A DNA stretch of 64,000 bases, taken from NCBI RefSeq assembly GCF_019834675.1, contig NZ_JABUBU010000003.1:1-64000 (forward strand). Reading direction: 5' to 3'. The translations under genes were made by a program, and so were the position numbers. The notes below the pieces were generated by a model. It made no database searches, was not told the DNA's origin, and worked only from the letters and a program-made list of their open reading frames with translations. Below, piece by piece: positions 1-8,252 of this stretch. Origin of the DNA: Rhodococcoides corynebacterioides (GTDB taxonomy: Bacteria; Actinomycetota; Actinomycetes; Mycobacteriales; Mycobacteriaceae). How positions within the stretch are numbered: position 1 is the first letter of the stretch; each line of letters starts with the position of its first letter.

Positions 1-3
1 CCC

Positions 4-729
4 GTGTGCACCCCGCCCCGCCGCCCGCTCTCCGGCCCGCCGTTCGCGGCGGTGACGATGCTCGCGGTGCTCGTGTCCGTTCTGGCGGGGTGCTCGCTGA
101 TCGCGCCCGTGGAGCCCGCCCCCGGCAGTCCGCCGGCCTCCGCGCTCGATCAGCTGTTGGCGCAGGTCGCGGTGGTACCGGAGCGCCCGGACGTGCCGGG
201 GTATCAACGCAGCTGCAAGCAGGGCGACGCCTGCGTGTTCGGCCCGGCGTGGACCGACGATCACGACGGTCCCGGTGGTCACGACGGCTGCGGCACGCGG
301 GACAACGTGTTGGCCCTGTCCCTGACCGACCTGCAGTTCCGTCCCGGCACCAACGAGTGCGTGGTGGTGGCGGGGACGCTGGCCGATCCGTACAGCGGCG
401 AGGTGCTGCCGTTCACCAAGCAGAACGCGAACGACGTGCAGATCGATCACATCTACCCACTCGCGGCGGCCTGGGACATGGGCGCCGCGTCGTGGCCGCT
501 CGAGACGCGGATCCGCTTCGCGAACGATCTCGACGTCAACCTCATGGCGGTGTCCGGCGCGGAGAACCAGGCCAAGAGCGACAAGACCCCGTCGGACTGG
601 TTGCCGCCCGATCCCGCGTACCACTGCTTCTACGTGGGCCGGTACCTCACGGCGGCGGTGTCCTACGGGCTGCCCGTCACGGCCGCGGATCGGGACGCGA
701 TGGCGGCGGTGGCGCAGGGGTGTCCCTGA
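4..729 (+). CDS. Secreted HNH-type nuclease-like lipoprotein (DUF1524 family)
   Basis: The product (241 residues from the GTG at 4) is probably an exported nuclease. An internal ATG at 58 (residue 19) begins a short hydrophobic stretch ending in a lipobox L27-A-G-C30, so the mature protein would be a lipoprotein and the ATG at 58 is the likelier start. The C-terminal half carries the HNH/DUF1524 core: a D-H-I-Y-P-L block, then an N-D-L-x-V-N-L block and an N-Q-A-K-S-D-K block. Several cysteines suggest disulfides outside the membrane. The gene lies at the window edge, so a further upstream start cannot be excluded. Substrate unknown; the family includes secreted actinobacterial nucleases. Confidence 0.75.
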   Translation: MCTPPRRPLSGPPFAAVTMLAVLVSVLAGCSLIAPVEPAPGSPPASALDQLLAQVAVVPERPDVPGYQRSCKQGDACVFGPAWTDDHDGPGGHDGCGTRDNVLALSLTDLQFRPGTNECVVVAGTLADPYSGEVLPFTKQNANDVQIDHIYPLAAAWDMGAASWPLETRIRFANDLDVNLMAVSGAENQAKSDKTPSDWLPPDPAYHCFYVGRYLTAAVSYGLPVTAADRDAMAAVAQGCP

Positions 730-747
730 CCGTGCGGAGGATTATCG

Positions 748-1575
748 TTGCCGACCATGTCGCGGATGCTCACCAAGGACACCCAGCTCTGCATGTCGCT
801 CTCCGGTAGGCCGAGCAACATCGGGACCCGGTTCCACAACTACCTCTACGACGAGCTCGACCTCGACTTCGTCTACAAGGCGTTCACCACCGACGACCTG
901 CCGAGCGCCGTCGCGGGGATCCGCGCTCTCGGAATCCGCGGCTGCGGGGTGTCGATGCCGTTCAAGGAAGCGGTCATCGAGCACGTCGACGTCCTGCACC
1001 GGTCGGCCTCCGCCATCGACTCGGTCAACACCCTCGTCAACGAGGGCGGTGTCCTGCACGCCCACAACACCGACTACTCGGCCGTGGCGGACCTCGTCAC
1101 CGCAGCGGGCGTCGACACCGCCGCCCCGGTCACCGTGACCGGAAGCGGTGGCATGGCGAAAGCCGTCGTCGCGGCGCTGCGCGACAGCGGGTACACCGAC
1201 GGTGTCGTCGCCGCGCGCAACGAGCGCACGGGCCCGGCACTGGCCGACGCCTACGGCTACCGGTGGCAGTCCGCCCCCGACCCCGCGCCGGGGTCCTTCC
1301 TGGTGAACGTCACCCCGATCGGCATGGCCGGTGGCCCGGACGCGGACGCCTCGCCGTTCACCACCGAGGCCGTCGCCGCGGCGACGGCGGTGATGGACGT
1401 CGTGGCCGTGCCGAGCGAGACCCCCTTGATCCGCGCCGCCCGCGCAGCCGGCAGGCCGGTGATCACCGGTGCGGAGGTCATCGCCCTGCAGGCCGCGTCC
1501 CAGTTCACCCTGTACACCGGAATCACGCTGCGCCCGGAACAGATTCAACGCGCGTCGGAGTTCTCCCGCCGCTGA
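748..1575 (+). CDS. Shikimate 5-dehydrogenase-like oxidoreductase
   Basis: Predicted cytosolic NAD(P)-dependent dehydrogenase of the AroE/YdiB fold, 275 residues, normal length. The substrate-binding N-terminus has S-L-S-G-R-P-S-N (residues 17-24); the catalytic Lys is K73 in M-P-F-K-E, the catalytic Asp is D109 in H-N-T-D-Y, and the nucleotide loop is G-S-G-G-M-A-K (132-138). The TTG at 748 is supported by GGAGG at 736-740 with a 7-base gap; ATGs at 757 and 766 are alternatives. No other shikimate-pathway genes are nearby, and such stand-alone paralogues often act on quinate or other substrates, so an exact EC assignment is not warranted. Confidence 0.8.
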   Translation: MPTMSRMLTKDTQLCMSLSGRPSNIGTRFHNYLYDELDLDFVYKAFTTDDLPSAVAGIRALGIRGCGVSMPFKEAVIEHVDVLHRSASAIDSVNTLVNEGGVLHAHNTDYSAVADLVTAAGVDTAAPVTVTGSGGMAKAVVAALRDSGYTDGVVAARNERTGPALADAYGYRWQSAPDPAPGSFLVNVTPIGMAGGPDADASPFTTEAVAAATAVMDVVAVPSETPLIRAARAAGRPVITGAEVIALQAASQFTLYTGITLRPEQIQRASEFSRR

Positions 1576-1600
1576 CGTCGGGGTTCTCCGGCGAGAGGAG

Positions 1601-2392
1601 TCACCAGCCCTGCCACGACGGCTTGTGCTCCGCCGCGTAGCGGTAGTAGTCCGCCAGGCGGAGCCGAGCCGCGGCCGGCTCGTCCACCACGACGGTCACG
1701 CGCGGATGCATCTGGATCACCGACGCCGGACAGAACGCCGAGACCGGGCCCTCGACGGCCGCGGCCACCGCGTCGGCCTTGCCGTCGCCGAGTGCCAGCA
1801 GCACCAGGTGGCGGGCTTCGCGGATGGTCCCCAGTCCCTGGGTCATCACGTGGTGCGGCACGTCCTCGGCGGAGTCGAAGAACCGGGCGTTGTCCCGCCG
1901 GGTCTGTTCGGTCAGCGTCTTCACGCGCGTCCGGGAGACCAACGACGAGCCGGGCTCGTTGAAGCCGATGTGCCCGTCGGTCCCGATGCCGAGCAGCTGG
2001 ACGTCGATGCCCCCGGCGTCGGCGATCGCGGCGTCGTAGCGCGCCGACTCGGCGGGAATGTCGGCGGCCTCGCCGTTCGGACCGTCGATCGCGTCGAGGT
2101 CGATGTCCACCAGCGCCGCGAACTCGGTCCTGATCACCGACCGGTACGACTGGGGGTGCGCCGCCGGCAGGCCCACGTACTCGTCGAGCAGGAACGCCCG
2201 CGTCCGTGCGAAGGACAGCCCCTCCTCGCGGTGTCGCCGACCGAGCTCGCGGTACACCCCGAGCGGGGTCGACCCCGTCGCCAGACCCAGCACCGGCCGG
2301 TCCGCGTCCCGGCCGGTGCGCACGACCTTCTCCACGATGTCGGCGGCCAGCGCGTGCACCGCCGCGGCGTCGTCGCGAATGACGATCTCCAC
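1601..2392 (-). CDS. nagB: Glucosamine-6-phosphate deaminase
   Basis: Converts glucosamine-6-phosphate to fructose-6-phosphate and ammonia, the last step of N-acetylglucosamine use. The 263-residue protein has the family length. Visible motifs are G-L-A-T-G-S-T-P (phosphate binding, about residues 36-43), L-D-E-Y near 68-71, and [14 protein letters not shown] with the catalytic Asp/His cluster. The start is GTG at 2392, immediately after the nagA stop with no gap, so the two are certainly co-transcribed and probably translationally coupled. It is the distal gene of the EIIC-nagA-nagB operon. Confidence 0.95.
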   Translation of the reverse strand: MEIVIRDDAAAVHALAADIVEKVVRTGRDADRPVLGLATGSTPLGVYRELGRRHREEGLSFARTRAFLLDEYVGLPAAHPQSYRSVIRTEFAALVDIDLDAIDGPNGEAADIPAESARYDAAIADAGGIDVQLLGIGTDGHIGFNEPGSSLVSRTRVKTLTEQTRRDNARFFDSAEDVPHHVMTQGLGTIREARHLVLLALGDGKADAVAAAVEGPVSAFCPASVIQMHPRVTVVVDEPAAARLRLADYYRYAAEHKPSWQGW

Positions 2393-3562
2393 TCAGGTCA
2401 CGTCCTCTCCTGCTCGGACCACGCGCACGGGCGCGAGGCGGTCGTCGGTGATCACCAGGTCCGCGCGCAATCCCGCTTCCAGCCGGCCGAGGGTGCCCGC
2501 CAGGGCGAGGAACGCCGCCGGGGTGGTCGACCCCATCCGCACCGCGGAGACGAGATCGATCCCGGACTCGTCCACCGCCCGACGGACGATGTCCAACACG
2601 GTCGACGTGCCACCGGCGATGGCACCGCCGGTCGTCAACCGCGCCACCCCGTCGGTGACGGTGACGTCGAGCGCGCCGAGGCGGTACGGGCCGTCGGCGG
2701 ACCCGGCCGCGGCCATGGCGTCGGAGACGAAGGCGATGCGGTCCGGTCCCACCAGGTCGACGACGGTGCGCACGGTGACGGGGTCGAGATGGACTCCGTC
2801 GCCGATCAGTTCGAGCATCATCTCCCCGCGCGCGGCCGCGGCGAGGCACGCCGCGACCGGGCCGGGAGCCCGGTGGTGGAACGGCGGCATGCCGTTGAAG
2901 AGGTGCGTCGCGGACACCGGTCCGGCGAGTCGCCGCACGATGTCGGTGACGGTCTCCGCGTCGGTGTCGGTGTGGCCCACCGACCCTCGGACGTCGTGGT
3001 CGGCGAGCGCGTCGATCAGGTGCTCGACGCCGTCGACCTCCGGTGCGAACGTCATCGACCGCACCGCCCCGTCACCGGCGGCGAGCACCCGGCCCAGCAT
3101 CGCCGTGTCCACCGGAACGATCGACGCGGGATCCTGTGCCCCGCACCGACTCGCGGCGAGAAACGGCCCCTCCAGATGGACGCCCGCGAGCTCGCCGGAC
3201 CGCCACAGCGCCGCCAGTGCGGCGGTCTGCCGCACCATCACGTCCTCCGGCGCGGAGACGAGGGAGGCGAGCATCGTCGTCGTTCCTCGTCGGCGGTGGA
3301 ACCGCACCGCGGTCGGGGCGGTCTCCGTCGACGCGTCGGGGAAGCCGACACCGCCGCCGCCGTGGCAGTGCACGTCGACCATGCCCGGCAGGACGGTGCG
3401 GGGGCCTGCCGGACCGGCCTCGTCGTCGAGGGCCGGACCGGTATCGGGGCACTCTGCTGCCGGGCCCACCCACTCGATCCGCTCGCCGCGGACCAGCACC
3501 ACGCCGTCGTCGATCACGGCGTCGGCGGTGACGACGCGCCCGCGAAAGATGCGCTCGGTCAC
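2393..3562 (-). CDS. nagA: N-acetylglucosamine-6-phosphate deacetylase
   Basis: Hydrolyses GlcNAc-6-phosphate to glucosamine-6-phosphate and acetate; amidohydrolase superfamily, cytosolic. Starting at GTG 3562 the product has 389 residues, the usual size. Family signatures occur in order: D-V-H-C-H-G near residue 55, metal ligand Glu in H-L-E-G-P-F, the His ligands in G-H-T-D-T-D and H-L-F-N-G-M, and the catalytic Asp in F-V-S-D-A-M. The GTGA start overlaps the TGA stop of the upstream EIIC gene by four bases. A much longer frame upstream is open only because of GC content and was not used. Confidence 0.95.
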   Translation of the reverse strand: MTERIFRGRVVTADAVIDDGVVLVRGERIEWVGPAAECPDTGPALDDEAGPAGPRTVLPGMVDVHCHGGGGVGFPDASTETAPTAVRFHRRRGTTTMLASLVSAPEDVMVRQTAALAALWRSGELAGVHLEGPFLAASRCGAQDPASIVPVDTAMLGRVLAAGDGAVRSMTFAPEVDGVEHLIDALADHDVRGSVGHTDTDAETVTDIVRRLAGPVSATHLFNGMPPFHHRAPGPVAACLAAAARGEMMLELIGDGVHLDPVTVRTVVDLVGPDRIAFVSDAMAAAGSADGPYRLGALDVTVTDGVARLTTGGAIAGGTSTVLDIVRRAVDESGIDLVSAVRMGSTTPAAFLALAGTLGRLEAGLRADLVITDDRLAPVRVVRAGEDVT

Positions 3563-4833
3563 GCCTTTCCGGACGCGTCGTCCAGCACGGCGTCGTCCTC
3601 CCGACCGGGCGTGCGCAGGTTCCACTTCTTGATCACGACACTGAACAGGACGTAGTAGACGACCGCGTAGACCAGCCCGATCGGGATGAGCATCCAGGCC
3701 TTGGTGGCGATGCCGAAGTTGAGCAGGTAGTCGATGCCGCCCGCGGAGAAGAAGAACCCGTCGTGGATGCCGAGGGCGTTCGTCAGGGCCATCGACGTGC
3801 CGGTGAGCACCGCGTGCACCACGTAGAGGGGCCACGCGACGAACATGAACGAGTACTCGAGCGGCTCGGTGATGCCGGTGACGAAGGCGGTGAGACCGGT
3901 GGAGAGCATGATGCCGCCCACGACCTTCTTCTGCGACGGCTTGGCGTTGCGGTAGATCGCGAACGCGGCCGCGGGGAGCGCGAACATCATGATGGGGAAG
4001 AAGCCCGTCATGAAGACCCCGGCCGAGGGGTCGCCGGCGAAGAATCGGTTGAGGTCGCCGCGCACGATCTGTCCGCTGGCATCGGTGTAGTCACCGACGA
4101 GGAACCAGACGACCGAGTTCAAAATGTGGTGCAGGCCCGTGGGAATCAGCATGCGGTTCGCGAAGCCGTAGATGCCGCTGCCGACCACGGAGTGATCCGC
4201 GACGGTGGTGCCGACCCAGTTCAACGCGCTGTAGAAGAGCGGGTAGAGGAACGACATGAGGACCGCGACGATCAGACCCGTGACGGCGGTGAGGATCGGA
4301 ACCAACCGGCGACCGCTGAAGAACCCCAGGTAGTCCGGCAGCTTCTGGCGGTAGAAGCGCTGCCAGAGCACGGCGGAGAGCAGGCCGATGACGATGCCCG
4401 CCAACACCCCGTAGTCGATGGTGGCGGGATCCCCGTTGGCGTCCACCTCACCGGCGAGGACCACGGGCGACATGGCCTCGAAGACGCCGTTCATCACCAT
4501 GTAGCCGACGACGGCGGCGAGGGCGGTGGAGCCGTCGGCCTTGCGCGCCCACCCGATGGCGATACCGACGGCGAAGATGAGGGGAAGCCAGGTGAAGACG
4601 GACTGACCGGCCGCGGAGATGACGGACGCGGCCGTCTCCAGCGGCGAGAATCGTCCGAGCAGGTCGGGCTGGCCGAGGCGGAGCAGAATGCCGGCCGCGG
4701 GCAGTACGGCGATGGGCAACATGAGCGACCGGCCGAAGCGCTGCAGTCCGGCCAACGACCGGGACTCCTTCGTGACCGTCGAATCCGCGTTCGGCGCGGG
4801 CGTTCCTGTGGAACCGTCGATGGGGGCAGCCAT
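3559..4833 (-). CDS. nagE: PTS EIIC permease, N-acetylglucosamine/glucose family
   Basis: Membrane channel of a phosphotransferase system, importing and phosphorylating an amino sugar, by context GlcNAc. 424 residues with about ten hydrophobic helices. The glucose-superfamily EIIC signature G-I-T-E-P-L-E is present, as is the N-A-L-G-I-H-D-G segment. No EIIB or EIIA domain is attached; these are encoded as separate small proteins by the divergent genes starting about 150 bases away. First gene of the EIIC-nagA-nagB operon, behind a TTGACA promoter element and a dre-like operator. GlcNAc specificity is inferred from nagA/nagB rather than from the sequence. Confidence 0.9.
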   Translation of the reverse strand: MAAPIDGSTGTPAPNADSTVTKESRSLAGLQRFGRSLMLPIAVLPAAGILLRLGQPDLLGRFSPLETAASVISAAGQSVFTWLPLIFAVGIAIGWARKADGSTALAAVVGYMVMNGVFEAMSPVVLAGEVDANGDPATIDYGVLAGIVIGLLSAVLWQRFYRQKLPDYLGFFSGRRLVPILTAVTGLIVAVLMSFLYPLFYSALNWVGTTVADHSVVGSGIYGFANRMLIPTGLHHILNSVVWFLVGDYTDASGQIVRGDLNRFFAGDPSAGVFMTGFFPIMMFALPAAAFAIYRNAKPSQKKVVGGIMLSTGLTAFVTGITEPLEYSFMFVAWPLYVVHAVLTGTSMALTNALGIHDGFFFSAGGIDYLLNFGIATKAWMLIPIGLVYAVVYYVLFSVVIKKWNLRTPGREDDAVLDDASGKA

Positions 4834-4886
4834 GGGGACCTTCTTCTCGAAGAGTGTTGTGGACCGGCGTCTCCCACGGGTACTGT

Positions 4887-4902
4887 CCGGTCATAACCAG
4901 TT
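4887..4902 (-). promoter_or_regulatory. dre-like GntR/DasR operator
   Basis: On the minus strand this reads ACTGGTTATGACCGGA, matching 11 of 16 positions of the DasR dre consensus ACTGGTCTAGACCAGT, including both half-site cores TGGT and GACC. It lies between the divergent EIIC and EIIB genes, just downstream of the predicted minus-strand promoter, where a bound repressor would block transcription. A second similar site precedes the regulator gene. Confidence 0.55.
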
Positions 4903-4904
4903 GT

Positions 4905-4933
4905 AGTTTGGCCAGGTCGGGCAATGATGTCAA
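4905..4933 (-). promoter_or_regulatory. Predicted promoter of the EIIC-nagA-nagB operon
   Basis: A perfect TTGACA -35 box reads on the minus strand at 4933-4928; 17 bases further is CAAACT (4910-4905), a weak -10 candidate. The dre-like operator follows immediately. Start point unproven. Confidence 0.4.
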
Positions 4934-4980
4934 CCGCCTTCTGTGACCGCGACTACACCGAGAGCGAGAGGACCCCATCC

Positions 4981-5211
4981 ATGGGCAAGGCGGAGCAGAT
5001 CGTGGCCGGCCTCGGCGGCGCGAACAACATCGTCGAGATCGAAGCGTGCATCACCCGGCTGCGCACCGAGGTGCGCGACGGGTCCCTCGTGAACGAGGCC
5101 GCGCTGAAATCCGCCGGGGCACACGGCGTCTTCGCCAAGGGCACGGCCGTCCAGGTCATCGTCGGCCCGGAGGCCGACACGCTCGCCGAGGACATCGAGG
5201 ACATTCTGTGA
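4981..5211 (+). CDS. PTS EIIB component (glucose/GlcNAc family)
   Basis: Small phosphocarrier that receives phosphate from EIIA on a cysteine and passes it to the sugar in EIIC. The 76-residue product has the phosphorylatable Cys at residue 23 in the family pattern E-A-C-I-T-R-L-R. The ATG at 4981 fits the domain start and is preceded by a GAGAGG ribosome site; an upstream ATG at 4924 would add 19 unconserved residues. Its stop overlaps the EIIA start (GTGA), so both are made from one message. Encoding EIIB as a free-standing protein, divergent from EIIC, keeps the two halves of the transporter under one shared control region. Confidence 0.92.
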   Translation: MGKAEQIVAGLGGANNIVEIEACITRLRTEVRDGSLVNEAALKSAGAHGVFAKGTAVQVIVGPEADTLAEDIEDIL

Positions 5212-5660
5212 CGACGGTCGCGGCACCTCTGGCCGGCACGGTGATCGCCCTGGCCGACGTGCCCGATCCGGTCTTCTCGGCCCAGATGGTGGGGGCCGGC
5301 GTCGCGATCCGACCGTCGGTGCGGACGGGCGTCGTCGACGTCGCAGCGCCCGTCGCCGGCCGCCTGCTCAAGCTGCACCACCACGCGTTCGTCGTCCTCA
5401 CCGACGACACGAAGGGCGTCCTGGTCCACATCGGCATCGACACGGTGCAGATGAAGGGCGAGGGCTTCGAGCTCGTCGCCACCGAGGGCGACACCGTCTC
5501 GGCGGGCGACGTGGTGGTCCGCTACTCCCCCGAGGCCGTCGCCGCCGCCGGGTACGACGACGTGTGCCCAGTGGTGCTGATGGATTCGGCGGCCGACTCG
5601 GTGGACGCGTCGACCGTCGGCACGGACGTCACCCCGGGCGACACCGTGTTCGAGATCTGA
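5208..5660 (+). CDS. PTS EIIA component (Crr-like, glucose family)
   Basis: Cytosolic phosphocarrier of 150 residues that takes phosphate from HPr and hands it to EIIB. The active-site His is H74 in L-V-H-I-G-I-D-T, equivalent to His90 of E. coli Crr, with a second active-site His in the H57-H-H59 cluster. The start is GTG 5208, overlapping the EIIB stop. Together with EIIB and the EIIC across the promoter it completes the transporter. HPr and enzyme I are not in this window. Confidence 0.93.
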   Translation: MTTVAAPLAGTVIALADVPDPVFSAQMVGAGVAIRPSVRTGVVDVAAPVAGRLLKLHHHAFVVLTDDTKGVLVHIGIDTVQMKGEGFELVATEGDTVSAGDVVVRYSPEAVAAAGYDDVCPVVLMDSAADSVDASTVGTDVTPGDTVFEI

Positions 5661-5690
5661 TCCGGCACACCCCGATTCGCGGGGGGTCAG
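5661..5690. terminator. Possible short bidirectional terminator between EIIA and gntR
   Basis: The 26 bases between the two convergent stop codons hold a small hairpin, ACCCC (about 5668-5672) pairing with GGGGT (about 5683-5687), with no T-run. Weak evidence. Confidence 0.3.
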
Positions 5691-6430
5691 GGCCGGCGAC
5701 CCGGACGTCGCTGGCCCTGCACCTCCATCGACAGCTGGTAGCGGTCGCACCGGTACCAGCTCTCGCAGTGCTCGATCGGCTGATCGCCGTGGAAGGACAC
5801 GCGATCGAAGTACAGCACCGGAGCCCCGCGCTTGGTGCCCAGGAGCGTCGCGACCTCGGAGTCCGCGGCGGTCGCACTGACGGTCTGCTCGGCGCGGTCG
5901 ATGGTGCGGTCGTAGTGCACCGAGACCGCCTCGTAGATCGAGGCGCTGAGATCGAGGTCGATCAGACCCGGCAGCACCTCGGCGTCGTACCACCCGTCGT
6001 CCACGCTGACCGGCTCGCCGTCGGCGAGGCGAAGTCGCTTGATGTGGTACGCCTTTCGGCCCCCGTCGATGCCCAGGGCGGCCACCGTCGCCGCGGAGGG
6101 CTCCTCGAGCCGCGCGAACAGCACCACCGTGGTGGGCCGCAGGCCCTGCGCTCGCATCTCCTCCGAGAAGGACGCCAGATGCAGGCGCGACTGCACCGGC
6201 CGGCTGGCGACGAACGTCCCCTTGCCACGCACCCGCACCAGATGGCCCTCGTTGACCAGCTGCCCGATCGCCTCGCGCACGGTGATGCGACTGACCCCGT
6301 AGTCCTCCATGAGCCGCCGCTCGCTGGGCATGAGGTCCCCGGGCTGCAGTTCCTTGGTGCAGCGGTGCAGCAGGATCGCCCGCAGCTGTTCGTGTTTGGG
6401 GACCGCACTGTCCCGAAGATGGACGGGCAT
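5687..6430 (-). CDS. GntR/HutC-family (DasR/NagR-like) repressor with UTRA domain
   Basis: Probable repressor of the neighbouring GlcNAc genes. From the ATG at 6430 it has 247 residues: an N-terminal winged helix-turn-helix (about 10-75; the motif M-P-S-E-R-R-L-M and the R-I-T-V-R-E-A-I recognition helix are clear) and a C-terminal UTRA ligand-binding domain (about 95-240). HutC-subfamily members such as DasR and NagR respond to glucosamine-6-phosphate or GlcNAc-6-phosphate. A dre-like palindrome sits about 85 bases upstream of its start, suggesting autoregulation, and another lies in the EIIC/EIIB promoter region. Ligand and targets are inferred. Confidence 0.88.
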   Translation of the reverse strand: MPVHLRDSAVPKHEQLRAILLHRCTKELQPGDLMPSERRLMEDYGVSRITVREAIGQLVNEGHLVRVRGKGTFVASRPVQSRLHLASFSEEMRAQGLRPTTVVLFARLEEPSAATVAALGIDGGRKAYHIKRLRLADGEPVSVDDGWYDAEVLPGLIDLDLSASIYEAVSVHYDRTIDRAEQTVSATAADSEVATLLGTKRGAPVLYFDRVSFHGDQPIEHCESWYRCDRYQLSMEVQGQRRPGRRP

Positions 6431-6513
6431 CACCACGAGCGTCTCCGGGGGTCTCGGCCGAGTAGGGCGGGGCTGGGCGGGGCGACGATGTCCACCCCGC
6501 CGCAGCGGTACGG

Positions 6514-6529
6514 ACTGGTCCCGACCGAT
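6514..6529 (+). promoter_or_regulatory. dre-like operator upstream of the GntR gene
   Basis: ACTGGTCCCGACCGAT matches 12 of 16 dre consensus positions (ACTGGTCTAGACCAGT). It lies in the region between the gntR start (6430) and the divergent thioesterase start (6640). An overlapping perfect 7-bp inverted repeat, TCCCGAC...GTCGGGA, spans 6519-6540. Likely the autoregulatory site. Confidence 0.5.
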
Positions 6530-6639
6530 CGTAGTCGGGACGTCGTTCCTGCGCGCGCGCTTTCGGTCCGTCCCGCCGCATGATCCCGGGCGGACCGGAG
6601 GCCGGTCGCAGATTCCCGGGTGTGGCATTCTCCTGTGCC

Positions 6640-7074
6640 ATGACCACTGCTCCCGAGGCCACCGACTACCCCGTGCTGTGGCCGGTGCCGACGCGGTGGG
6701 CGGACAACGATCACTACGGGCACGTGAACAACGTCGCCTACTACTCGTTCTTCGACACCGCGGTCAACGGCTGGCTCATGTCGGCCACGGGCACCGACAT
6801 TCGCGAGCTGGACGCTGTCGGGGTCGTCGCCGAGACGTCGTGCCGCTTTCTCGCCCAGCTCAGCTTCCCCGACGAGCTGCGTGTCGGCATCGCGGTCGAG
6901 AAGCTGGGGACGTCGTCGATCGTGTACTCCCTGGCCGTGTTCCGGGTGCACCAGGACCAGCTCGTGGCGGCGGCGACGGGTCGATTCGTGCACGTGTACG
7001 TCGACTCCGCGACCCGCCGACCGGTTCCGATTCCCCCCGACATTCGCGCCGTCGTCGAGCCGCTCACGGCATGA
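6640..7074 (+). CDS. Acyl-CoA thioesterase (hotdog fold, 4-hydroxybenzoyl-CoA thioesterase family)
   Basis: Small hotdog-fold thioesterase that probably cleaves a short-chain or aromatic acyl-CoA in the cytosol. From the ATG at 6640 it has 144 residues, normal for the family. The active-site region T-R-W-A-D-N-D-H-Y-G-H-V-N-N (about residues 18-31) shows the family's catalytic Asp and the following Y/H-G-H-V-N pattern. Its stop overlaps the start of the BenE-type transporter (ATGA), so the two are one operon. The pairing with a benzoate-type transporter makes an aromatic acyl-CoA a reasonable but untested substrate. Confidence 0.85.
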   Translation: MTTAPEATDYPVLWPVPTRWADNDHYGHVNNVAYYSFFDTAVNGWLMSATGTDIRELDAVGVVAETSCRFLAQLSFPDELRVGIAVEKLGTSSIVYSLAVFRVHQDQLVAAATGRFVHVYVDSATRRPVPIPPDIRAVVEPLTA

Positions 7075-8252
7075 CGGAGCCCGCGGCGCGGCCGGTGAGC
7101 CTCGCGGTGCCGATCGGCGCCGGCGCGGTCACCGCGCTGGTGGGCTTCACGTCGTCGTTCGCCGTGGTCCTGACGGGGCTGCGCGCGGCGGGCGCAACGG
7201 ACACCCAGGCCGCCTCCGGGCTGTTCGCCCTCAGCCTCATCATGGGCGTCGGCATCGTGGGTCTCGCTCTGCGCTATCGCATTCCACTGACCCTGGCGTG
7301 GTCGACGCCCGGCGCCGCGCTGCTCGCCGGCACCGGAGCGATCGTCGGCGGGTGGCCGGCCGCGGTGGGCGCGTTCGTCGTGGTGGGTCTCGCCATCGTG
7401 CTGACGGGCGCGTGGCCGCGGCTGGGTGCGCTGATCGCGTCGATTCCGGTCTCGCTCGCCCAGGCCATGCTGGCCGGCGTCATCCTGCCGCTGTGCCTGG
7501 AGCCCGTCCGGGCGCTGGCGGCGTCGCCGGTGGCGGTGGCGCCCGTGGTGCTGACCTGGCTGGTCCTGCAACGCTTCTCGCCGCGGTGGGCGGTCCCCGC
7601 GGCCTTCGGAGTCGCGGCGGTGGTCATCGGGGTGTCCCTCCTGCGCTCCGGCACCGCGGTCCCGGCCGACGCGCTGGTCCCGACGCTCTCGCCCGTCGCC
7701 CCGATCTGGACCTGGCAGGCCGCCGTCGGGGTCGCCCTGCCGCTCTACATCGTGACGATGGCGTCCCAGAACATTCCGGGTACCGCCGTCATGGCGTCCT
7801 TCGGCTACACCGTTCCGTGGCGGGCCTCGATGACGGTCACGGGGGCCGCGACCGCCGCGGCGGCCCCGGTGGGTGCCTTCGCCGTCAACCTCGCCGCCAT
7901 CAGCGCCGCCCTCGCCGCCTCCCCCGACGCCGAGCCGGACCGGGACCGTCGCTGGATCGCCGCCGTCGCCGCGGGCGTCGCCTACCTGCTGCTCGCGGTG
8001 TCGTCCGCGGCTCTGGCCACCCTGGTCACCCTGGCCCCCGCCGGCATCGTCGAGACCGTCGCGGGGCTGGCTCTGCTGGGCACCCTCGCCTCGGCGCTTG
8101 CGGCGAGCACCCAGCATCCGGCCGACCGGGTGCCCGCCGCCATCACGTTCGTCGTGGCGGCGTCGGGCGTCGCGGTCGCCGGCATCGGCTCGGCCTTCTG
8201 GGCCCTCGTCGCCGGTCTGGCGGTGAGCGCCGTGACCGCCGACCGGACCTAG
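7071..8252 (+). CDS. benE: BenE-family benzoate/H+ symporter
   Basis: Inner-membrane transporter of 393 residues with about 11-12 hydrophobic helices covering nearly the whole protein. The early segment P-L-T-L-A-W-S-T-P-G-A-A-L and the mid-protein N-I-P-G-T-A-V-M stretch are typical of BenE proteins. The ATG at 7071 overlaps the thioesterase stop by four bases. Its 3' end overlaps the convergent kinase gene by four bases (8249-8252). No benzoate dioxygenase genes are in the window, so the physiological substrate is uncertain. Confidence 0.85.
   Translation: MTEPAARPVSLAVPIGAGAVTALVGFTSSFAVVLTGLRAAGATDTQAASGLFALSLIMGVGIVGLALRYRIPLTLAWSTPGAALLAGTGAIVGGWPAAVGAFVVVGLAIVLTGAWPRLGALIASIPVSLAQAMLAGVILPLCLEPVRALAASPVAVAPVVLTWLVLQRFSPRWAVPAAFGVAAVVIGVSLLRSGTAVPADALVPTLSPVAPIWTWQAAVGVALPLYIVTMASQNIPGTAVMASFGYTVPWRASMTVTGAATAAAAPVGAFAVNLAAISAALAASPDAEPDRDRRWIAAVAAGVAYLLLAVSSAALATLVTLAPAGIVETVAGLALLGTLASALAASTQHPADRVPAAITFVVAASGVAVAGIGSAFWALVAGLAVSAVTADRT

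Noticed and set aside
1469-3655. Long plus-strand open frame across nagB/nagA
   Set aside because: Antisense to two clearly recognisable enzymes with overlapping start/stop junctions; composition typical of a GC-driven shadow frame.
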